This document shows, one piece after another, positions 31,906-41,934 of a stretch of DNA of 64,000 bases (its first letter is position 1; every line of letters starts with the position of its first letter). The notes beneath the pieces are model-generated. The model did not search any database. It saw only the letters and a program-made list of their open reading frames with translations, and was not told where the DNA came from. The position numbers and the translations under genes were made by a program. The DNA comes from Tritrichomonas musculus (taxonomy: Eukaryota; Parabasalia; Tritrichomonadida; Tritrichomonadidae): NCBI GenBank assembly GCA_039105265.1, contig JAPFFF010000003.1:7192001-7256000 (forward strand). Reading direction: 5' to 3'.

Positions 31906-32419
31906 TTAAAAATAAAAGTTATTTAATCATTTTTTTAAGAGTTTTAATTTTGAAAAAATTTAAATATAGCCAAGATTCCTTATCCAAAAAATCTATAGAT
32001 GGCAATTAAAGCTCATTGATCTTCTCTAAAAGAAGAGATCTATGAAGGATTATTGGCCATTTTCCAAGGAAAAACTTCAAAAATCATAAATTCTGGTATT
32101 CTTTGATTTTCATAACTTTTAATGCATTAAAGACTTTCAAACATTATTATTATTTTTAACAGACTTAGCTAAGATTTTCTAAATAAAAAAGTAAAATTAT
32201 AAATAGCTAATTTATGTTTTTTTATTATTTTTAATTTTTTTTTACCTTTTTTTATCAAAGATAAAAGCATTCAAAATATTTGGCAGGATCTATCAATCTC
32301 TTTTATATGTCTTTATTCAATTTTGAATAAAAATTTTATAAATATTTAATTTTATAACGGATAAAACCATTTTGCCAAATATCTTCAGAAAAAGTTTCAA
32401 ATAAACTTAAAAAATATTA
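31906..32419. other. AT-rich intergenic DNA upstream of MAF1
   Basis: No coding frame. Poly-T runs. It presumably carries the MAF1 promoter, but no distinct initiator was identified. Confidence 0.5.
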
Positions 32420-33094
32420 ATGATTCAAAACAGCCAAGAGCTATTAAGTATCAATCAGGAATTCCTCAGCCTTACAACTTTTTGCCCTAAAGTGCACGGG
32501 AAAGTTGAATGCCTTGTATTTCAGAAAGAGCCATCCAAAAAATATTCTCAAAAAAACAAATATAATAATATTGATTCACTTTATTCTTACAATCAATTAA
32601 AGGAAATGAGCAATATCTTAACAAATAGTACCATAGCTGGTAATTCATTACGTAATGATAGTACAGGCCTTTATGCTGCCCCGCATCATTTTAAAGCATT
32701 ATTAGAATCGCTTTCTCAATCCTTTCCAGATTTTGACTTTTCTACGATAACCCCCTGGAATTTCAAATTAATTCAATCACCGGAACATGCACAAGCCGAC
32801 ATAAACTTCAAATTCATGACAATTTTACCAGATAGCGATCAACTGGTAGCTCATATATGGAAAATGCTAGAAAACGATATTATCCCTTCTTCCTGTTATA
32901 TATACGCATACGAATCAGACAGGCCTGATGCTTTTTCTGCAATGGGCACTGTTTTCAATTTAAACTATTTCTTTTTAAATGAAAAAACAAATAAGGTTAT
33001 TCTTGTTCATCTACGTGAAGGTTCCAATGAGTTTGATGATGAAGAATTAAACAGTTTTGATGAAGATGATAATCTTGAATCAAACTGGGTTTAA
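32420..33094 (+). CDS. MAF1: Maf1 homologue, RNA polymerase III repressor
   Basis: An intact 224-residue protein with the Maf1 signatures in order: an N-terminal box with VHGKVECLVFQ, then LLESLSQSFPDFDFSTI (about residues 92-110), and the C-terminal core AHIWKMLENDIIPSSCYIYAYESD and DAFSAMGTVFNLNYFFLNEKTNKVILVHLRE, ending in an acidic tail (FDEDDNLES). In yeast and animals Maf1 binds RNA polymerase III and represses tRNA and 5S synthesis on starvation, under TOR and PKA control. This is the clearest housekeeping gene in the window. The length fits compact protist Maf1 proteins. Confidence 0.87.
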   Translation: MIQNSQELLSINQEFLSLTTFCPKVHGKVECLVFQKEPSKKYSQKNKYNNIDSLYSYNQLKEMSNILTNSTIAGNSLRNDSTGLYAAPHHFKALLESLSQSFPDFDFSTITPWNFKLIQSPEHAQADINFKFMTILPDSDQLVAHIWKMLENDIIPSSCYIYAYESDRPDAFSAMGTVFNLNYFFLNEKTNKVILVHLREGSNEFDDEELNSFDEDDNLESNWV

Positions 33095-34381
33095 ATTTTA
33101 GTTTTGTTTAATAAATATTTTTACCCAATTTGAAACGAAAAACAATTATTTAATATTTTATTAAATGTTTTTATTTAAAATAAAGATTTATTTCATAACA
33201 ATCTTCGAGATTATTTTGCACATGAAAATACGGCAACAAAGGTTGTTACAAAACTAATAGAATTCATCATTGAAGATTAATTTTGATGTCAAAACCTATT
33301 CTCTTCATCATTTCGGACATATGATTGATAACAATTCGAATGCCCGAAAATTATTGAAGTACTTCAATAATTAAGAAAATCTTTTATTTTAATGAAATTA
33401 TATAATTTTTTCGATTTGTTTTAAAAGTTATAAATAATCATATTTAAAAATACTAAACAAGTTTGATTAGTTTTCTATACATGGTCAAATATCTTTGGTT
33501 TTGAAGGTAAATTGAAACATCACATAATTAATTAACCATTCAGCATTTTAATATATATAATTGAATTTTTCTTGTTAAAAAATAAAACATACATTTTTCT
33601 AAGGCTTAGAATTTTTTATATTGATAAGATAGATCAATTCTTTGATTTCTGACTAAAAGAGCAATGTAAAGATTGATACACCAAAATCTATTACTTCAAA
33701 CTATGCGGATATAATAATTGGAGTTAAAATAATTCAAATATTCATTCAAAATGAAAACAATGAAAAGGATTTTCATGTCTATAGGGAAATTCTAACACCG
33801 CCTTGAAGACTTCTCCAATATATCATATCAGAATTAGAAATTAATCATTTATATTATAATTAGTTCATATATCCTTTTTCTTTAGAGGATCTTATTTGCT
33901 TAAACAAACAAACAAACAAAAAAATAAAATAAAAACAGATAAATAACTGATGTAAAAAAGATTTTATACTTTACCTGATTGATACTAACAGATAAATAAC
34001 TGATGTAAAAATTTTTGAAAGAGCCTTCAAAAAGTGGAATTTCTTCAGAAAAAATAATCAAATAAAAATGCTAAATAAAAATAAATCTTTTTATATTTTT
34101 ACATAATTTTTTATTATCAAAAAAGCTCAAATATGTGATGATTTCAAAGATATCTTATCCAGCAAAGAAAAAATCTAAAAACCAAATGAGTTATATTTGG
34201 TAAATAACAACATTTATATAAAAACCATGTATCAACAATGTAATATTACTGATAAATCATTTTTCAAAAAAGTTTTGCATAAATTTAACATGCTTTTTGA
34301 TAAATCATTTTTCAAAAAGTTAACTTTTTGAGAAAAAAGTTAATTTTCCATAAATTTTCCATAATTTTTTAATTTTTATAA
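33095..34381. other. intergenic DNA with a faint ankyrin scrap and short repeats
   Basis: Around 33210-33370 short plus-strand pieces look like broken ankyrin-gene sequence. A direct repeat ACAGATAAATAACTGATGTA occurs at about 33935 and 33990, and GATAAATCATTTTTCAAAAA at about 34252 and 34300. Nothing else coding is seen. Confidence 0.45.
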
Positions 34382-35536
34382 ATGAACAGTAAGGAATATA
34401 TGGAAAAAAGTCGAAATATCCATGATATACTTTTAAGTCTTATAGAAAATGAGTTCCATTCTAGTGTAGATTACAAAATTTTATGCAAATATCTGGATGA
34501 ATTAAAAAACAGTGATGATAAATATGAACTTATTTCTTTTTTACACTTACTTTCAGAAATATCTACGAATCATCACTCTGGACTTAAATTTATTGACAAA
34601 TTTGAACAAATTTTAAAAAAATTATCAAATAATATAGCAAAAAAAATTTTGAATTCAGAAATATTCAACATTTTTCAAGATAATAAACGAATTCTACTAT
34701 TTCTTTTTGAAGAAAAAATCTTAATCATGGATCAATATATAATTAATAAAATTACCAAGTTCGAAAAATTTAAGCAAGCAAATTATGCGTTTTATTTTTT
34801 GGCAGAAATCAAGTCATTAAAGCATGAAAAATGGCTTTCACAATATGTTTATCATGAAATAATCAATAAAGAATTACCAGAAAATTTCTATGAATTACGA
34901 AAAGAAGGCCAAAATGACAGTTACATTTGTAAACTAATTCGAAATGATTCAGTTGTAGAATTTATTGAATATGTTAATAGGAGTAATTATCCACTTCAAT
35001 CACCGATTGGAAATTCAATATATGAAACAAATCCGTATCTAAACAAAACAATCAAACCTTTTAGATATGAACAAAAAAATTATAATGAATATCATCAAGT
35101 AACATTGATTGATTATGCAGCATTTTTTGGATCTTTAAATATTTTTAAATATTTACAATTAAACGGGGTTGAAATTAAACCATATCTATTGATTTTTGCA
35201 ATTCATGGAAAAAATGCAGAATTGATTCATCTTTTAAGAGAATATAAATCAGAAAATGATATTTATTTCTATCATTTATTGACTGGTAAATGTATTGAAG
35301 AATCAATTAAATGCCATCATAATGATATTGCTAACCATTTTGTTGATAACTGGATTTCAAATATTGATAAGTATTCATTTTTACGAAAAAGTTTAAAATT
35401 TTATAATTTTTCATTTTTACCAAACGAAATAACTTGCAAATCAATGTTTTATATATGCAAATATGATTATTGTTTGCTATTAAATATACTTTTGAATGAA
35501 GTAAATGTAGATATCAAAGATATTCAATATTATTAA
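34382..35536 (+). CDS. DUF3447/ankyrin-type protein, 5' part
   Basis: A 384-codon frame with the complete DUF3447 pattern: SEIFNIFQDNKRILLFLFEE, QNDSYICKLIRNDSVVEFIEY, SIYETNPYLNK, LIDYAAFFGSLNIFKYLQLNGVE, AIHGKNAELIHLLRE and EESIKCHHNDIANHF. It ends at VNVDIKDIQYY just where the first ankyrin repeat would start. Ankyrin islands in open frames then continue downstream (35560-37370). The annotated stop may therefore lie inside an intron-like spacer. Likely an intracellular interaction scaffold. Confidence 0.75.
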   Translation: MNSKEYMEKSRNIHDILLSLIENEFHSSVDYKILCKYLDELKNSDDKYELISFLHLLSEISTNHHSGLKFIDKFEQILKKLSNNIAKKILNSEIFNIFQDNKRILLFLFEEKILIMDQYIINKITKFEKFKQANYAFYFLAEIKSLKHEKWLSQYVYHEIINKELPENFYELRKEGQNDSYICKLIRNDSVVEFIEYVNRSNYPLQSPIGNSIYETNPYLNKTIKPFRYEQKNYNEYHQVTLIDYAAFFGSLNIFKYLQLNGVEIKPYLLIFAIHGKNAELIHLLREYKSENDIYFYHLLTGKCIEESIKCHHNDIANHFVDNWISNIDKYSFLRKSLKFYNFSFLPNEITCKSMFYICKYDYCLLLNILLNEVNVDIKDIQYY

Positions 35537-35559
35537 TTTTATATAATTACAAGAAAGAT

Positions 35560-37370
35560 TTCATAATACAGCATTATACATTGCTATTGAAAAAGAAAAC
35601 ATTGAAATTGTAAAAATTTTATTAATGAATGCTAAAATTGATGTTAATTTTTCATATATTTTTATATTATATTTTTAACCACATTCAAAATCATATATTA
35701 TCAAATAAAATTCAAATTCAATTATTTCAATTCAATTCAAAGATCATACGTTTCAATGGAATTCAAAAATTTGAAAATTTGATCAAATTATAAAAATGAA
35801 TTCATCAGACGCTATTACATTTGGCCGTTGAAAAAGAAAACATTGAAATCGTTCAACTTTTATTATTGAATAATGATATTGATATCAATCTTCCATTTAT
35901 TATCAGTGAAATTTTAATTTAATTTTATATTAAAATTTTCAAATAGAATTTAAAAAAGCACATTTTTAAATCATATTCAAAAATTGATTTTTTCAATGAC
36001 ATTTATAAAAAATATATATTTGAATTTTATTTAAAATAATATAATTAAATGTGATTTGAAATTAACTATTTCAATGCAATTATAAATGTTAAATTTCAAT
36101 GAAATTATAATTCATATATTTCAACGAAATTTCATATAAAAATATTGAATTATATTTCATTTGAATATATATAAATATGGTTCAATATCTTTTATTTTAA
36201 TGAAATTATAAAATGATTTCACCAAACACCATTTCATTTAGCAGTTGAAAAAGAAAATATTGAAATCATCAAACTTTTCTTAATGGATGATAAACTTGAT
36301 ATCAATTATCTATATATTCCCAATGAAATTTTTATAGAATTCAAAATCATTAATTTCTAATTGGATTTTAAAAACATATATTTCAATTCCATTCAAAATC
36401 ATTCATTTTAATCACATTCAAAATAATATATTTCAATATTATTCAAATTCATATATTTCAATAACATTTAAAATATATATTTCAATTGCATTTAAAATAA
36501 TATATTCTAACGACATCTAAAATCATATATTTCAATGACATTTAAAATATTATATTTTAATCATATTACAGTTTATACATTTCAATGAAATTTCCATATT
36601 TTACTTTTATAAACCTGCTTTATATATGGCTGTTGAAGAAGAAAACATCGAAATTGTCAAGCTTTTATTAATGAATGATAAGATTGATATCAATATTCCA
36701 TATATTTCAATCAATTTTTTATAAAATTCAACATTTTTGTTTTTATTGCATTAAGAATAGTATAATTTAAATATCCTTAAAATTAAATTTTTTAATAATA
36801 TTCAGAATTATATTTGTCAATATAATTCAAAAGTGTATTTTACAATAGAATTTTAAATTGCATATTTCAATGATATTCAAAATCCAAAAATTTCAATGAA
36901 ATTTCAAAACATTTAGTCAAATTTAATTCATATAATTATGCTGTTTTACGAAATTCGATATCATGTTGTTTTATGAAATTCGATATCATGTTATTTTATG
37001 AATCATGCTTATATTATGCAATTCATGAAGAAAGCATTGAAATCATTAAACTTTTATTAGAGAATGAAAATCTTGATATTAATTTTTTAAATATTCATTT
37101 TAATATATTTTATACAATTATGAGCCAAATTTTTTATATAGTTTTAAAATTGATGAATATGGCGTTTGAAATCATTTGAAATTTTTATCAAATTATAAAT
37201 GATAAATTTTATGAAATTTTAATCAAATTGAATGTTATAATAAAATTTATGTTATTATATTCAAAGAACAGCTTTACATCTTGCAATTATAAAAGAGCAT
37301 ATTGAAATAATTAATCTTTTATTATCTAGGAGTGATATTGATATTAATGCAAGAGATGAAATTTCCTAAA
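35560..37370 (+). other. six one-repeat ankyrin islands separated by AT-rich spacers
   Basis: Open islands of about 30-40 codons each encode one ankyrin repeat: NTALYIAIEKENIEIVKILL (35572), QTLLHLAVEKENIEIVQLLL (35806), QTPFHLAVEKENIEIIKLFL (36219), KPALYMAVEEENIEIVKLLL (36610), ESCLYYAIHEESIEIIKLLL (37000) and RTALHLAIIKEHIEIINLLL (37262). The spacers of about 130-300 bp are full of stops and similar to each other in composition. No consistent GT-AG borders are visible. They continue the gene at 34382. Confidence 0.6.
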
Positions 37371-37739
37371 ATGTATTATAAATCTAATTTTTTGCAATAT
37401 TTTTATGATTATGAATGAATAATTTTATGGAGAAAACCTATCGATATTACTGATAATCAAATAATCAAAGAATTAATCAAATTAAAATGATCAATTGTAG
37501 TTTCAACATTTGTAATCATATAAATTTAAATCAATCTGAATTAACTTCTTATTAAACATTTGAATTATAATTAAAAAATATGTTTTTCATATAAATTATA
37601 GCTTCAAATTTTTATTTAATCAATGAAATAAATCTTCAAAAAAAGTTGATATATGAATATTTATTAATAAATATTATCTTTCATATCAATATCTCGTTAT
37701 ATACATTGTTAATTGAAGATATTGAAAACGAACTATACT

Positions 37740-37976
37740 TTTAAATCAAAGCAAACCTTCAATTAATTTATGTAAATAAGAATGTATATCTGTGATTGGG
37801 CGAATATCAACTCCATAAATAATTTTTAATGCATCATTTCCTTTTAATTACATTGAAGATAATCAAGATTACTAAATTTAAATAACAATTCAACATTTTC
37901 TCTCTTTTTATATTCACATGCGAGCATTAATGGTATCATTCCGAACTGATCCTTTGAATTAATATCCTGTGAATTG
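37740..37976 (-). pseudogene. C-terminal ankyrin-gene fragment
   Basis: The minus strand reads INSKDQFGMIPLMLACEYKK and NVELLFKFSNLDYLQ, then after a 1-nt frame change DALKIIYGVDIRPITDI. This is the end of an ankyrin-family protein like the fragment at 51590. It follows directly on the AIG1 fragment stop, so two gene remnants are fused at about 37977. Confidence 0.55.
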
Positions 37977-38633
37977 TTATGTGTCAAGTGGTTCACGTGA
38001 GACAACCCATCCATGAAATTGAATCATGTTCTCTTTCGTGTCTTCATTGTCATCATCAGGATAACAATCAACGAAAAATATTGGAATTTCTGGAATCTGT
38101 TCAAGAGCAATTCCTGATATTTCACTCAAGTATTTTCTTACTGCTTCCTTGTACATTGTTCTCTTTGTTTCTCGGTTGGGCCTTCGAGTGTCATAATATT
38201 TAGTGAAGACGATACAGATATGATTCAATGCTTCTTTAGTTCCAAATGCATTATATGCGAATTTGATGATATCTTTCACACCTTGAGAAAATCTATCATA
38301 TTGACCATTTAATACGATTGTGATTGCATTGACTCCTCGTTCATAGTTTCTCATAAGTTTTGCAAGATTTTGAATTTGTACTGCATTGATTGACTGTCCA
38401 TCATTGAGTCCTTCGGTGTCAATGACCCATCTCTTGCAGCCTTCTACTTCATTCGACTTCGCAACTGCTTCTAATGTTACTGGATCTGTCGAATCACTTG
38501 CTGCAAATTCTTCTTTCCCAAGATAATAATTCCCGAATGAACTCTTTTCTGCTCCTGTGTCTCCAATTAAGCAAATCTTTTTTACTTTTCTAATATATTG
38601 ATACTCAACTGAATAATTATTTATCTTTTCTCA
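37977..38633 (-). pseudogene. AIG1-type GTPase, N-terminally truncated
   Basis: The frame is open from 38633 to 37977 but has no Met until MRNYERGVNAIT. It contains KICLIGDTGAEKSSFGNYYL, a G1/P-loop with Glu where AIG1 proteins have Gly (GxTGxGKS), then WVIDTEGLNDGQ (G3, normally DTPG), FDRFSQ-like AIG1 hallmark NGQYDRFS, and HICIVFTKYYD (G4-like). It ends with an abrupt junction to ankyrin sequence. The missing start and altered P-loop argue for a non-functional remnant. Confidence 0.7.
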
Positions 38634-39029
38634 ATTTTTTAAATATATCTTATCAATATTGACAAAAATTTTTATTTTTGAAGCCCTTTAGCTGAATTCT
38701 GAATAGAAATGATTTCGATATACAAGTTATAATTACCCATATTCTTGCAACTTTTTTCTCAATTTCAAAAGAATGATCTATATTCTTTTTTATTTATATA
38801 ATATTCAGAAAAAAACAGTTATCGTTTTGAATAATTTTTTATGAAAAAAAACAAAATTTTTGTCATATCCACAACTTTTTGAATGTTTGAGAATAAATTT
38901 TTCAACTTTTTGAATGATTTCAATCAATATCAAAAGAAAGAAAAATAAAGATTTCCAAAAACATCATTTTAACTAAGCATACATACTTAAGTTTTACATT
39001 TTTTTCAGTAAAATATTTTAATTATTAAA
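38634..39029. other. AT-rich intergenic DNA, no gene seen
   Basis: Repeated phrases around CAACTTTTTGAATG occur at about 38872 and 38898. No coding frame. Confidence 0.5.
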
Positions 39030-40276
39030 AAACTCATGAATTTGAAATATTATGAAATTAAATAGTAGAATAAAATTATTTATTTTTAGCTTTCAAAAAG
39101 AGAAATATGCATAAATGAAATTACTGAAAATTAAAAGGTTGTTTATTAATACTTTAAAGGAATTAATTTTTGATGCTTATTAACAAATTCTTTAACTTGA
39201 CCGATTTCCATTTCAGTCAAAGGAAGCAATTTAAAATCATTTTTGATCAAATCATCGCAAATCTGATTGAAGCTTGGTCTTTTATTTGGCGTGAAATTCC
39301 AGCATGACTCGATCAAATCCTTTGCAAAAGGAGTGAATGATGAAGGAATCTGGGCCATTATTCCTGTGCAAACGTCAAGAATCCTAAATTCTGGCAATTT
39401 TCCATCATTCAAGAGAAAGAAGAGCAAAACACCGAATGAATACACGTCCACTTTTTCGTCAGATTTTTCTTTATTCATAACTTCAGGCGCCATGTAATTC
39501 TGAGTTCCAACTCCGCCTGTCATTGACTGTTCTTCAACAGTCATCAACTTGGAGATTCCAAAGTCACCGATTTTGACGGTTCCATCTTCAGCAATCAATA
39601 TATTTGAAGGCTTCAAATCACGATGAATAACTTTTTGAAAGTGGATGTATTTCATTCCTTCAACAATTTGATAAATTGCGCAGATGATGTTGACATTAGT
39701 AAGAGTCTTACTTCTCATTGCCTTGCTTAAGTTTATTGGACAATACTCAAGAAGAATCGATGGTTCTGAGTCTTTTGTGCTTAAGAAAATTCCGTAAGTT
39801 TTGACGATGCTTGGATGATCAAAAAGATTCATGATTTCGTATTGCTCAATGAATTTATGAAAGTCAACTTCAGTGCAATCATTGACTTTCATGACTTTTA
39901 ATGCATAATTCTTCTTCTTTGCAACTTTAAAAACTTTCCCTTCTTTGCCGTAGCCAATTTCTTCAATGATTTCAAGATTTTTTATTTCTTTTTCATCAAG
40001 AATTTCAAACAATTTAAATTTTTGTGTTTGATTTTGGTCCTTCTTGTCAGTTTCTTTTTTATCTGGATGATGAATGACAAGAGGTTTTAAATTATTAAAA
40101 GATTCTTTGAGTTTGTTGACTTCAGTCAACAAAGTACTTATTATGTTTAAATTTCTATCATTTTCATTGGATAAATCTTCTTTTTTTTGTTTGATTTGAA
40201 TAGATTCATCAGTAAGAACTTTAATTTGTTGTGTTTGCTCATTTATTGTTTGTTCTAATGAAATATTATAATTATG
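39030..40276 (-). repeat. 1,247-bp arm of long inverted duplication
   Basis: Reverse-complement partner of 29016-30262. The two arms are separated by 8.8 kb. Differences are a few substitutions, concentrated in the coiled-coil part. Confidence 0.92.
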
Positions 40277-40279
40277 CAT
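39146..40279 (-). pseudogene. 5'-truncated copy of the coiled-coil kinase
   Basis: A 377-codon frame almost identical to the last 377 codons of the kinase at 28380-30146. The copy begins where the duplication begins: its Met is created at the breakpoint (ATGCATAAT versus TTACATAAT). The kinase domain with HRDLKPSN, GDFG and APE motifs is undamaged. It lacks the original promoter and most of the coiled coil. It could still be expressed as a short kinase, but a truncated duplicate pseudogene is simpler. Confidence 0.7.
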
Positions 40280-40739
40280 ATATGATAATCATAAAAAAAT
40301 AGGTTGAGAGTCTGAAAAAAATTGTTTTGAAAAAAATATTTATGTATTTTCATATTTTTCATGAAAAAATAGCTCATTAATAGGATGAACTTTCTTTAAC
40401 GTACAATGATAAAAGACGTTTAAAAATATACTTATTTTTTTACAACATTCCTAAGAAATGGAAGGGGAGAAAGATCTAAAACTGATTTTAAATTTCAAAA
40501 CTTACTCGATTCAATCAGACTTTGGTCCTATGAGCAACATAAATCCATAAATATACTCAACTTTAATGACTAAAAAGAAATACGAAGTTAAATCCGACGT
40601 ATCAGAAAAAAAATTTCAATTTTTTATTAAATATCTGGTTCGAAGAGATATTCCACCTATTTCTTCATATAATTCAAATTTATTAAAATTATCGAACTCA
40701 TTAATTTGTTTGATTTCTCTCAAAAATTAGCCAAAAAAA

Positions 40740-41650
40740 TAGTTGCTTTTTTTTACTAATTAATTGATTGTATTGTTTCTTTATCATTGAATTCATCTGA
40801 ATTTGTTAATGTTTTATCTGAAATGTTGAATAAGTATGCAACTGTTCTAATATACTTGTGGTGTCTGTAATTGATTCATCATCAATAATAAATTTATCTT
40901 TTCGAATATTGATAGAAGGATTTAAGAGATTTATGTAAGATGTCCTTGCACTACTTAATTTAAAAATGGATGAAGTTAAATATGTGAAAAATTTGTTCTT
41001 TTTAAAATGTAATGGAAGATCGTCAAAATATTCATTTATTTGATCTTTAATCATCATCACATTCATTCTTTTACTGATATTACTACTTGATTTAAGCAAT
41101 GATATATTTTTAAGCTTTTAGACTTTATTAATTGATTTTTGAATTTTTATTGATATGTAAGTTTCCATTTTATGGATTTCTTTGACTTTTGATTTCAATT
41201 TGATCTTTCAAATATTTTTTTATGATCAATAATATATCGTCATATTTTTTTTTTTAATCTTCTGTATTTTTAATTACATCTAGTTTCTTGATTAGTTCTT
41301 CATACCAACCACTTTGATGAATACAAAGAATAAATAACTATCTTTTTGGGTAGTAATTATATAATTGCAGGAATGAAAAATTCTGAAATGTTCTTTCCTG
41401 ATATTGATATTTCAACTTGAAATGATATTGATATTCTTAATAAATAATTTATTATCATCGCTTTCATTGAAAATATCAACAAGAATAAAAATAATAGAAA
41501 GTATATCTATTGTTTTAAATTGATTTGCAACTATTTTCATCAAGATAATAAGATGCAAAAAAAAAAAAAAGAAGAAAAATACTGATGATGGCTCAAGTAA
41601 TGATATTATAGCTTGCTCAATATTATATACAGACTTCAAATACATTTCAT
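40740..41650 (-). pseudogene. broken gene of unknown family
   Basis: Several minus-strand pieces look like one decayed gene. The first (41412-41645) has YLKSVYNIEQAIISLLEPSS and IVANQFKTIDILSIIFILVDI and is disrupted by a poly-A tract at 41554. Middle scraps have stops, and the last piece (40806-41099) has INEYFDDLPLHFKKNKFF and SIFKLSSARTSYINLLNPSI. The frame changes repeatedly. I do not recognise the family. Confidence 0.4.
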
Positions 41651-41934
41651 GTTGATTTGATTGAAAAATTATGTAAAATAAAATGCAATTTAATCGAATA
41701 CTTGTTATATCATAATAACAAAATCATATGACTTTACCTCAAAAAAATGCTTTGAAATGAAAAATAGTGTAAAAATGATGATCAATATATGAGAAAATTT
41801 TTATTTATTGCCTGAGCTAAAAAAATATATTCCTTTATCAACATCATGTGTAACATATCTTCCTTTATAATCAAATTATTTTTGGCTTATTTTTTGTTGA
41901 TTATTTGCCAATACCAAGCTTTTTTGGATTTTTA

